Below are positions 24,304 to 34,723 of a stretch of DNA of 64,000 bases, piece by piece. The notes under the pieces are model-generated. The model was not told the DNA's origin. It did no database searches and saw nothing but the letters and a program-made list of their open reading frames with translations. Location of the stretch: contig OY740767.1 of the NCBI GenBank assembly GCA_963513935.1, forward strand, positions 154,324,431 through 154,388,430, read 5' to 3'. The position numbers and the translations under genes were made by a program. The DNA comes from Aphrophora alni (Eukaryota; Arthropoda; Insecta; Hemiptera; Aphrophoridae). Each line of letters opens with the position of its first letter. The stretch's first letter is position 1.

Positions 24304-27300
24304 GAGACGCTTCTCGCCCGGCGTGACGATTGACGTGACGCTTCTATGCATACAGTCTTATAAGAAGTATTCACTTCACAAGGTGTAAATCCACTTATAC
24401 GATTATCGTGACGCTTCTCGCCCGGCGTGACGATAGATGTGACGCTTCTATGCATACAGTCTTATAAGAAGTATTCACTTCACGAGGTGTAAATCCATTT
24501 ATACGATTATCGTGACGCTTCTCGCTCGGCGTGACGATTGACGTGACGCTTCTATGCATACAGTCTTATAAGAAGTATTCACTTCACGAGGTGTAAATCC
24601 ATTTATACGATTATCGTGACGCTTCTCGCCCGGCGTGACGATAGATGTGACGCTTCTATGCATACAGTCTTATAAGAAGTATTCACTTCACGAGGTGTAA
24701 ATCCATTTATACGATTATCGTGACGCTTCTCGCTCGGCGTGACGATTGACGTGACGCTTCTATGCATACAGTCTTATAAGAAGTATTCACTTCACGAGGT
24801 GTAAATCCATTTATACGATTATCGTGACGCTTCTCGCCCGGCGTGACGATTGACGTGACGCTTCTATGCATACAGTCTTATAAGAAGTATTCACTTCACG
24901 AGGTGTAAATCCATTTATACGATTATCGTGACGCTTCTCGCCCGGCGTGGCGATTATCGTGACGCTTCAATGAATACAGTCTTATAAGAAGTATACACTT
25001 CACAAGGTGTAAATCCATTTATACGATTATCTTGACGCTTCTCGCCCGGCGTGGCGATTATCGTGACGCTTCAATGAATACAGTCTTATAAGAAGTATAC
25101 ACTTCACAAGGTGTAAATCCATTTATACAATTATCGTCTCACTTCTCGCCCGGCGTGGCGATTATCGTGACGCTTCTATGAATACAGTCTTATAAGAAGT
25201 ATACACTTCACAAGGTGTAAATCCATTTATACTTTTATCGTGACGCTTCTCGCCCGGCGTGGCGATTATCGTGACGCTTCTATGCATACAGTCTTATATG
25301 AAGTATTCACTTCACAAGGTGTAAATCCATTTATACTTTTATCGTGACGCTTCTCGCCCGGCGTGGCGATTATCGTGACGCTTCAATGAATACAGTCTTA
25401 TAAGAAGTATACACTTCACAAGGTGTAAATCCATTTATACGATTATCGTGACGCTTCTAAGAATACAGTCTTATAAGAAGTATACACTTCACAAGGTGTA
25501 AATCCATTTATACTTTTATCGTGACGCTTCTCGCCCGGCGTGGCGATTATCGTGACGCTTCTATGCATACAGTCTTATATGAAGTATTCACTTCACAAGG
25601 TGTAAATCCATTTATACTTTTATCGTGACGCTTCTCGCCCGGCGTGGCGATTATCGTGACGCTTCAATGAATACAGTCTTATAAGAAGTATACACTTCAC
25701 AAGGTGTAAATCCATTTATACGATTATCGTGACGCTTCTAAGAATACAGTCTTATATGAAGTATACACTTCACAAGGTGTAAATCCACATATACGATTAT
25801 CTTGACGCTTCTCGCCCGGCGTGGCGATTATCGTGACGCTTCTATGAATACAGTCTTATAAGAAGTATTCACTTCACAAGGTGTAAATCCATTTATACGT
25901 TTATCGTGACGCTTCTCGCCCGGGCTGGCGATTATCGTGACGCTTCTATGAATACAGTCTTGTATGAAGTATTCACTTCACAAGGTGTAAATCCATTAAT
26001 ACGATTATCTTGACGCTTCTCGCCCGGGCTGGCGATTATCGTGACGCTTCTATGAATACAGTCTTATAAGAAGTATACACTTCACAAGGTGTAAATCCAC
26101 ATATACGATTATCTTGACGCTTCTCGCCCGGCGTGGCGATTATCGTGACGCTTCTATGAATACAGTCTTATAAGAAGTATACACTTCACAAGGTGTAAAT
26201 CCATTTATACTTTTATCGTGACGCTTCTCGCCCGGCGTGGCGATTATCGTGACGCTTCTCGCCCAGCGTGGCGATTATCGTGACGCTTCTATGAATACAG
26301 TCTTATAAGAAGTATACACTTCACAAGGTGTAAATCCATTTATACTTTTATCGTGACGCTTCTCGCCCGGCGTGGCGATTATCGTGACGCTTCTCGCCCG
26401 GCGTGGCGATTAACGTGATGCTTCTATGAATACAGTCTTATAAGAAGTATACACTTCACAAGGTGTAAATCCATTTATACTTTTATCGTGACGCTTCTCG
26501 CCCGGCGTGGCGATTGTCGTGACGCTTCTCGCCCGGCGTGGCGATTATCGTGACGCTTCAATGAATACAGTCTTATAAGAAGTATACACTTCACAAGGTG
26601 TAAATCCATTTATACGATTATCGTGACGCTTCTTTGAATACAGTCTTATCAGAAGTATTCACTTCACGAGGTGTAAATCCATTTATACGATTATCGTGAC
26701 GCTTCTAAGAATACAGTCTTATAAGAAGTATACACTTCACAAGGTGTAAATCCATTTATACGATTATCGTGACGCTTCTAAGAATACAGTCTTATAAGAA
26801 GTATTCACTTCACGAGGTGTAAATCCATTTATACGATTATCGTGACGCTTCTAAGAATACAGTCTTATAAGAAGTATTCACTTCACGAGGTGTAAATCCA
26901 TTTATACGATTATCGTGACGCTTCAATGAATACAGTCTTATAAGAAGTATACACTTCACAAGGTGTAAATCCATTTATACGATTATCGTGACGCTTCTAA
27001 GAATACAGTCTTATAAGAAGTATTCACTTCACGAGGTGTAAATCCATTTATACGATTATCGTGACGCTTCAATGAATACAGTCTTATAAGAAGTATTCAC
27101 TTCACAAGGTGTAAATCCATTTATACGTTTATCGTGACGCTTCTTTGAATACAGTCTTATAAGAAGTATTCACTTCACAAGGTGTAAATCCATTTATACG
27201 ATTATCGTGACGCTTCTAAGAATACAGTCTTATAAGAAGTATACACTTCACAAGGTGTAAATCCACATATACGATTATCTTGACGCTTCTCGCCCGGCGT

Positions 27301-29113
27301 GGCGATTATCGTGACGCTTCTCGCCCGGCGTGGCGATTATCGTGACGCTTCTATGAATACAGTCTTATAAGAAGTATACACTTCACAAGGTGTAAATCCA
27401 TTTATACGTTTATCGTGACGCTTCTCGCCCGGCGTGGCGATTATCGTGACGCTTCTATGAATACAGTCTTATAAGAAGTATACACTTCACAAGGTGTAAA
27501 TCCACTTATACGATTATCGTGACGCTACTCGCCCGGCGTGACGATTGACGTGACGCTTCTATGCATACAGTCTTATAAGAAGTATTCACTTCACAAGGTG
27601 TAAATCCACTTATACGATTATCGTGACGCTTCTCGCTCGGCGTGACGATTGACGTGACGCTTCTATGCATACAGTCTTATAAGAAGTATTCACTTCACAA
27701 GGTGTAAATCCACTTATACGATTATCGTGACGCTTCTCGCTCGGCGTGACGATTGACGTGACGCTTCTATGCATACAGTCTTATATGAAGTATTCACTTC
27801 ACAAGGTGTAAATCCATTTATACGATTATCGTGACGCTACTCGCCCGGCGTGACGATTGACGTGACGCTTCTATGCATACAGTCTTATAAGAAGTATTCA
27901 CTTCACAAGGTGTAAATCCACTTATACGATTATCGTGACGCTTCTCGCTCGGCGTGACGATTGACGTGACGCTTCTATGCATACAGTCTTATAAGAAGTA
28001 TTCACTTCACAAGGTGTAAATCCACTTATACGATTATCGTGACGCTTCTCGCTCGGCGTGACGATTGACGTGACGCTTCTATGCATACAGTCTTATAAGA
28101 AGTATTCACTTCACAAGGTGTAAATCCACTTATACGATTATCGTGACGCTTCTCGCTCGGCGTGACGATTGACGTGACGCTTCTATTCATACAGTCTTAT
28201 AAGAAGTATTCACTTCACAAGGTGTAAATCCACTTATACGATTATCGTGACGCTTCTCGCGTGGCGTGACGATTGACGTGACGCTTCTATGCATACAGTC
28301 TTATAAGAAGTATTCACTTCACAAGGTGTAAATCCACTTATACGATTATCGTGACGCTTCTCGCTCGGCGTGACGATTGACGTGACGCTTCTATGCATAC
28401 AGTCTTATAAGAAGTATTCACTTCACAAGGTGTAAATCCACTTATACGATTATTGTGACGCTTCTCGCTCGGCGTGACGATTGACGTGACGCTTCTATGC
28501 ATACAGTCTTATAAGAAGTATTCACTTCACAAGGTGTAAATCCACTTATACGATTATCGTGACGCTTCTCGCTCGGCGTGACGATTGACGTGACGCTTCT
28601 ATGCATACAGTCTTATAAGAAGTATTCACTTCACAAGGTGTAAATCCACTTATACGATTATTGTGACGCTTCTCGCTCGGCGTGACGATTGACGTGACGC
28701 TTCTATGCATACAGTCTTATAAGAAGTATTCACTTCACAAGGTGTAAATCCACTTATACGATTATTGTGACGCTTCTCGCTCGGCGTGACGATTGACGTG
28801 ACGCTTCTATGCATACAGTCTTATAAGAAGTATTCACTTCACAAGGTGTAAATCCACTTATACGATTATTGTGACGCTTCTCGCTCGGCGTGACGATTGA
28901 CGTGACGCTTCTATGCATACAGTCTTATAAGAAGTATTCACTTCACAAGGTGTAAATCCACTTATACGATTATTGTGACGCTTCTCGCTCGGCGTGACGA
29001 TTGACGTGACGCTTCTATGCATACAGTCTTATAAGAAGTATTCACTTCACAAGGTGTAAATCCACTTATACGATTATCGTGACGCTTCTCGCTCGGCGTG
29101 ACGATTGACGTGA
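24304..29113. repeat. 4.8-kb satellite array (73-bp core plus 31-bp modules)
   Basis: The core is ATACAGTCTTATAAGAAGTA, then TTCACTTCAC(A/G)AGGTGTAAA and TCCA(T/C)TTATACGATTATCG, then TGACGCTTCT. Between cores lie zero, one or two copies of a 31-bp module (TCGCCCGGCGTGGCGATTAT then CGTGACGCTTC), giving units of 73, 104 or 135 bp. The array has three domains. 24304-24950 has 104-bp units of the 'gacgattgacg/gatagatg' type. 24950-27500 has mixed 73/104/135-bp 'tggcgattatcg' units. 27530-29113 has a uniform run of 104-bp 'ctcggcgtgacgattgacg' units. Copies are very similar, so the array is young or homogenised. It is CpG-rich against an AT-rich background. A diverged half unit follows at 29113-29190. 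Any reading frame here is a product of the repeat, not a gene. Confidence 0.95.
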
Positions 29114-29189
29114 AGTGACACACCGATGAATTCACTCCACCTATCCGTCCCGTATCGTCTTGTAACAAATATTCACTTCAATACAATTA

Positions 29190-29830
29190 CATGTGTACTT
29201 GTGTATAACCATACAGTTAACCTGTAGACTTTGTCATCAAAGTTAAACTCGAACGACGCGTGACGTCATATTGATTTAGACAACGCTGTGGAAGAACTAT
29301 TTAAGCAAGCCGTTTTCTTTATTCTTGTGGTTATTACGAAACCTTTTTATTTTTAGACAGGCTAAATCTGGACACATATGTACTCCGGTACGTCACAGAT
29401 GCTCACAGATTTGACACAGGTAATGATTATTGTCTTTGTATGGTTGTGACTACATGCGTCATACAATAACTCCGTCACAAGGCCGCGCATGCGCCAGAAA
29501 TAACTTATCCCTTTAATCTATGTAGGTATTGCAAACTATGTACACACAGGAGCTTTGCCACTTCTATATCCACGGTTTTACCGTAAATAACGGATGTTGA
29601 ACTTTCCAGTCTACTTTTAGAATGTTATTTTAGCGGCAGCCATTTTGAAACTGCGTCAATAGTTCCTTACGTACAAAATATTTTATATGTACGATTTATT
29701 AAATGAATCGGAGATTTAGGTTTTATCGCTTCTTTACTACAGACATGAGTAACTAAATTTAATAACGGCTGCTATACGTACCCTTATACAGTATATGTAT
29801 ATGGAATGTAACAGATATGAAACAAAAACA
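29190..29830. other. Flank of the satellite, no gene seen
   Basis: Moderately GC-richer than the surroundings (about 29220-29560, including a GCGCATGCGCC segment) but with no supported exon. It could contain regulatory sequence or the eroded edge of a transposon. Nothing decides between these. Confidence 0.35.
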
Positions 29831-30330
29831 TTGCACACACTTTTTTACTCACCCATCCCTAAAATGAAATAAGAAACAACCTCCACTAATCATCAAGGGT
29901 AGTCGTCAATCAGAAATTGAAAACCAAATATTTGTATATTTAAATAAAGATTTAAAGTTTCGTTGCTTGTCGAGGTACTTGAAACCCATTATGTTTTTAC
30001 TTGCACAAGGGTTTTTTTCCGTTCTGGGCTGTGAAAGCCTCCTTCAGAGGCCTCACCGGCGTCGACCTGCAGATCTTTTGCGGCTGCACAAGGGTTAGGG
30101 TCGTTAATTTGCAAATTTCACTAAAATTTGAACGAAATCGGTTGAAGAGATTTTGAAAAATTAAGTATTTTATAACAGCCCTAAGCACGATTATTTGTTT
30201 GTTTTTACTGATAAATGACGAGACGTAATTTTTCCAGAGATGGTGACCACAATACGTTTTCTTCGACCGGCAATTTTCACTCCAAGTCTGTTACACGATC
30301 CAAATCGTAAAAATGGCGGCTGTGTGAAAA
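29830..30330 (+). repeat. Dispersed repeat family A, rearranged copy
   Basis: Contains 'acaaaaacattgcacaca', 'cccatccctaaaatg' and later 'gaacgaaatcggttgaag' and 'gttttataacagccct', which are family A blocks. They are interrupted by about 150 bp of unrelated GC-rich sequence at 30010-30090. Confidence 0.5.
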
Positions 30331-30472
30331 ACTAGGGGCTTTCAGACATTTTAATAATGATATTCTGAATTGTCTTCGGCAAGAAACACTACCTAGAAGT
30401 TCTGGAACATCCTGTATATTTATTACTGTATGTCAAATCCAAACAATACTTTACTACAGAAGCTCTACAGCT

Positions 30473-30488
30473 GTTTCGTCATCATCAG
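30473..30488 (-). other. Hammerhead-like core motif (CTGATGA...CGAAAC)
   Basis: The minus strand reads CTGATGATGACGAAAC followed by AGCTGT. This matches the CUGAUGA and GAAA boxes of the minimal hammerhead ribozymes known from Penelope-like elements, with a very short stem II. No reverse transcriptase is next to it. Confidence 0.3.
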
Positions 30489-30627
30489 GCTATCTGCTAT
30501 TACACACATCACGACAAATACTTTTAAATCTTGTAGCTTCTTGACATACACTGTCTGTGAAACTGTACAACACACAAGTCGTCCTTGAGTCCTATACAAT
30601 TACAAACTACTGTATAATAACAGCTAA

Positions 30628-31506
30628 TCACAACAACATGTACGAGAGGTAGAGGGTAAATTCGTTGATTGCAAAAAATGTGATCTCCGTTTCTCGAGTC
30701 ATCTTCACTTTTCACGACAACATGTACGAGAGGTAGAGGGTAAATTCATTGATTGCAAAAAATGTGATCTCCGTTTCTCGTGTCATCTTCACTTTTCACG
30801 ACAACATGTACGACAGGTAGAGGGTAAATTCATTGATTGCAAAAAATGTGATCTCCGTTTCTCGTGTCATCTTCACTTTTCACAACAACATGTACGACAG
30901 GTAGAGGGTAAATTCATTGATTGCAAAAAATGTGATCTCCGTTTCTCGAGTCATCTTCACTTTTCACGACAACATGTACGAGAGGTAGAGGGTAAATTGG
31001 GTGATTGCAAAAAATGTGATCTCCGTTTCTCGAGTCATCTTCACTTTTCACGACAACATGTACGAGAGGTAGAGGGTAAATTCGTTGATTGCAAAAAATG
31101 TGATCTCCGTTTCTCGAGTCATCTTCACTTTTTACGACAACATGTACGAGAGGTAGAGTGTAAATTTGGTGATTGCAAAAAATGTTATCTCCGTTTCTCG
31201 AGTCATCTTCACTTTTCACAACAACATGTACGAGAGGTAGAGTGTAAATTTGGTGATTGCAAAAAATGTTATCTCCGTTTCTCGAGTCATCTTCACTTTT
31301 TACGACAACATGTACGAGAGGTAGAGGGTAAATTCGTTGATTGCAAAAAATGTGATCTCAGTTTCTCGAGTCATCTTCACTTTTCACGACAACATGTACG
31401 AGAGGTAGAGGGTAAATTCGTTGATTGCAAAAAAAATGTCGATCTTCGTTCTTATAGTTGCACCTTTACATGTGTACAGCTTCGAGGCCCGTTGGGTTCA
31501 CAATAA
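30628..31506 (+). repeat. 84-bp tandem array encoding a C2H2-like 28-residue repeat
   Basis: About 9.5 copies of an 84-bp unit, each exactly 28 codons. Plus-strand translation per unit is GKFVDCKKCDLRFSSHLHFS then RQHVREVE. A single frame is open from 30628 (after a stop at 30625) to a stop at 31504-31506, about 292 codons, with no ATG at its head. Unit length and the C-x2-C-x3-F-x5-F spacing recall C2H2 zinc fingers. However, the first zinc His is displaced by one (Gln at the expected place) and the second is replaced by Glu, so zinc binding is doubtful. The last unit is broken by an A-run change. The antisense strand is open too, because the unit length is a multiple of three. It may be an exon remnant of a zinc-finger gene or a satellite seeded from one. 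Confidence 0.75.
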
Positions 31507-31925
31507 ACTTGTCTAACAACTTAGTTATTCTTAACATTTCCTACAAGGCCCAAGGATCTACTTTGTACGATGTGATCCAAGTGACGTCAGCAACCTCCGG
31601 TGTAGACGGCGACGAAAACATCAAAGCACTCCGCGTAGCGTTCCTTAATCTATACTAGACTTGACAAGGGTTAAAAAAAATTGTCGCCTGGCAGATGGAA
31701 ATTACAAAAACACTTATCAGTGTGGAGAAGCAGCCAAGTCGGAGTTATTTTGATATAATTATTGATTTAGTGCGAAGGCTGGAATCTGTCCACCTATAAT
31801 CCACCACTGTTTTCCTTCAAACCCACGCTTACTAAATAATTAACAACGACTTGACAGAAATGTGGATACATCGCGTGGACAATTTGCTTACAGATTTAAA
31901 GAATAAGGAGATTCAAATGATGTTA
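31507..31925 (+). other. Coding-like but broken stretch, unidentified
   Basis: The plus strand is GC-richer than its surroundings and can be read with few stops in one frame: segments such as EITKTLISVEKQPSRSYFDI and EMWIHRVDNLLTDLKNKE, separated by single stop codons. I do not recognise the family. It may be a decayed mobile-element or gene fragment downstream of the 84-bp array. Confidence 0.3.
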
Positions 31926-31984
31926 AAAGTTTAATAATCGGTACACTGTCTCTCATACCTTTCAGTAAATGGTGACACACTTAA

Positions 31985-32410
31985 GAGGAGGTTCCGTATA
32001 ACAAAAATACCGTCTGCCGCCCATAAGACTAATGCAATATCAGTACTCTCGTTGATACCCATATTTTTCCTTCCTTCTTCATCCGACTTCGTTGATTTTT
32101 TTTTTTTTTTTTTGATTGAAGAGAACAAACTGCTTTATGTTAACTGCGAGAAAAATCCTTCGTATCTCTAAAGGTACTTTCTTAAAAAATAAAGTAAAAA
32201 AAATGTTGTTTTGATTTTCATGTAAAACAGAAAAAAGATATTTTAAATTTGGTTCAACAAAACACTGAAAACACATTCAGCTGTACAATACCTTGCTATT
32301 GATACCTCATTTATATTTATATCTTTAAAAACAAGGAATTTATGGATATTATTCTATTGCATTAGTCTTATGGGCGGCAGACGGCACCGGCCTGCAAATG
32401 GAGCCTCCTC
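31985..32410. mobile_element. MITE with ~60-bp terminal inverted repeats and TTAA flanks
   Basis: The ends GAGGAGGTTCC and GGAGCCTCCTC are inverted, each bordered by TTAA (31981-31984 and 32411-32414). The inversion continues inward through ACCGTCTGCCGCCCATAAGA and CTAATGCAATA on one side and their complement at 32350-32385 on the other. Spacing and the lack of coding capacity mark a 426-bp non-autonomous DNA transposon. TTAA target duplication is characteristic of piggyBac-type transposases. The interior contains poly-T and AT-rich sequence. Confidence 0.75.
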
Positions 32411-32506
32411 TTAATAGAAGCAAAACCAAAATTGTACATTTTTGAATGAATAAAATTAATGAAAATAGTGCTTCCATTACCCAATACAAACAAACACGGA
32501 ATTCAT

Positions 32507-32510
<4 letters not shown>

Positions 32511-32576
<66 letters not shown>
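32511..32576. repeat. (TA)33 microsatellite
   Basis: Uninterrupted TA dinucleotide tract of 66 bp. Its translation gives a spurious Ile-Tyr polymer. Confidence 0.97.
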
Positions 32577-32577
<1 letters not shown>

Positions 32578-33405
32578 GTCTATCTACCGCCGGCCGAGTT
32601 GACACTAAAATTAATATTAATCTTCATTTAAATGATGCTAAACCAGATAAATTCAGAGAAAAACAATTATACAATAAAACGAAATATTTAAACCGTACAA
32701 CTATGAACAGTTTCATTCATACAAAATGATGAGTATCACTAGATTACAGTGTCACTTGTTGACAATTTTCCAATGAACTCCAATCAAGTGATGAAACCCA
32801 TTTTTCATTTTTATGTTTGTGTAAATAAACAGAATTTTAAGTATAGCGGGGGCATCCTCTATACTCCGAGTGTGTTACGCGGTTTGGGTGTTGGACCATA
32901 CTTTTTTGAGTAAACAATACAGTTAGTTCCAATTGTAATGTCAACATATTACGCAACTCCTTGGAAACAAAATTCAATGAATTTCCGAGCATGGCCTACA
33001 CGGACACCCGAGCAACTGAACTCAGTGTTTTAAGCATGTGCCATAAAATCATAAATGGCACATCCAAGAAAAACAGCCAACACAAAACATAGTAAAGGTT
33101 GAAACTTCATTAACGAGAAATATATTTTTAAAGTATAGGATTATGAACTGAGATTAGTTATCAATAACTCGGGACAAGGTTAAAGGCCCTACACAATATG
33201 TTATTTAGAGATAACCATGAAGAGACTTTTGATCTATGTTATCTTGGAACAGCTAATCATTGTATTGTCAGATAAATACTTTTTGAAATTTTATTCTTGA
33301 TAATTGTTTAACTTAGGCCTACTTTTTATTTATACATTTTATAAAAAATGATGCTAAAACATTCGTACTCGCACAAATGCATAGAAACACAGAGTAGGTT
33401 TATGT
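32577..33405. other. AT-rich stretch without recognised features
   Basis: No exon, transposon end or tandem repeat is apparent between the TA tract and the TTC repeat. Confidence 0.45.
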
Positions 33406-33406
33406 T

Positions 33407-33530
33407 TCTTCTTCTTCTTCTTCTTCTTCAAGAAAAGCGGAAAACCTGAAGGTCATCATCGCTTGATAACAAAAAAGGAAGAAAGAAACATAAAATTAAG
33501 ACCCTCCCCCCCCCCAGGTAAAGAAAGCGA
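33407..33530 (-). repeat. (TTC)n tract and SINE fragment
   Basis: A (TTC)7-type run ends at 33429. It is followed by 'ggtcatcatcgcttgataac', 'aaaggaagaaagaaacata' and a C11 run at about 33506-33516. The first part matches the SINE family's 3' region in minus orientation. Confidence 0.5.
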
Positions 33531-33590
33531 AGGATACACACCACTATTTTTCTATCGTCGTTTCGAGGGTTGCCGGATACCAGAATTGCA

Positions 33591-34723
33591 GGGGCAGTTG
33601 TTCAACTGTACAATTATTCTTGCATTATCCCTCAGGCTTTCCAAGGACACTATACATGAGCTCTTGAAAGATGGGGGACCCTGCAGGGGCAGTTGTTCAA
33701 CTGTACAATTATTCTTGCATTATCCCTCAGGCTTTCCAAGGACACTATACATGAGCTCTTGAAAGATGGGGGACCCTGCAGGGGCAGTTGTTCAACTGTA
33801 CAATTATTCTTGCATTATCCCTCAGGCTTTCCAAGGACACTATACATGAGCTCTTGAAAGATGGGGGACCCTGCAGGGGCAGTTGTTCAACTGTACAATT
33901 ATTCTTGTATTATCCCTCAGGCTTTCCAAGGACAATATACATAAGCTCTTGAAAGATGGGGGACCCTGCAGGCGCAGTTGTTCAACTGTACAATTATTCT
34001 TGCATTATCCCTCAGGCTTTCCAAGGATACTATACATGAGCTCTTGAAAGATGGGGGACCCTGCAGGGGCAGTTGTTCAACTGTACAATTATTCTTGCAT
34101 TATCCCTCAGGCTTTCCAAGGATACTATACATGAGCTCTTGAAAGATGGGGGACCCTGCAGGGGCAGTTGTTCAACTGTACAATTATTCTTGCATTATCC
34201 CTCAGGCTTTCCAAGGACACTATACATGAGCTCTTGAAAGATGGGGGACCCTGCAGGGGCAGTTGTTCAACTGTACAATATTCTTGCATTATCCCTCAGG
34301 CTTTCCAAGGACACTATACATGAGCTCTTGAAAGATGGGGGACCCTGCAGGGGCAGTTGTTCAACTGTACAATATTCTTGCATTATCCCTCAGGCTTTCC
34401 AAGGATACTATACATGAGCTCTTGAAAGATGGGGGACTCTGCAGGGGCAGTTGTTCAACTGTACAATTATCTTGCATTATCCCTCAGGCTTTCCAAGGAC
34501 ACTATACATGAGCTCTTGAAAGATGGGGGACTCTGCAGGGGCAGTTGTTCAACTGTACAATTATCTTGCATTATCCCTCAGGCTTTCCAAGGACACTATA
34601 CATGAGCTCTTGAAAGATGGGGGACTCTGCAGGGGCAGTTGTTCAACTGTACAATTATCTTGCATTATCCCTCAGGCTTTCCAAGGACACTATACATGAG
34701 CTCTTGAAAGATGGGGGACTCTA
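33591..34723. repeat. 95-bp tandem array, 12 copies
   Basis: The unit starts GGGGCAGTTGTTCAACTGTA and ends GATGGGGGACCCTGCA, with a PstI site at each junction. Copies start at 33591 and recur every 95 bp. From about 34256 units are 94 bp because of one of two different single-base deletions in the ATTATTCT segment. The final unit ends at about 34723 in CTCTAAAG. Near-identity of copies indicates recent expansion. Not coding. Confidence 0.95.

Noticed and set aside
24304..29113. CRISPR-like regular repeats
   Set aside because: There are no unique spacers. The whole unit is repeated and the context is a metazoan genome, so this is a satellite.
28962..29168. Minus-strand frames within the satellite (also 24246-24455)
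   Set aside because: Both translate satellite units (shared SEKRHDNRISGFTPCEVNTS peptide). No start, splice or conservation support.
30914..31219. Antisense repeat protein (KSEDDSRNGDHIFCN units)
   Set aside because: A by-product of an 84-bp repeat lacking stops on both strands. The sense frame is longer and more protein-like.
32446..32631. Open frame encoding poly(Ile-Tyr)
   Set aside because: It is the translation of a (TA)33 microsatellite.
33463..33762. 99-codon plus-strand frame
   Set aside because: It runs from a SINE fragment into the 95-bp tandem array. The period is not a multiple of three and the frame ends in the second unit.
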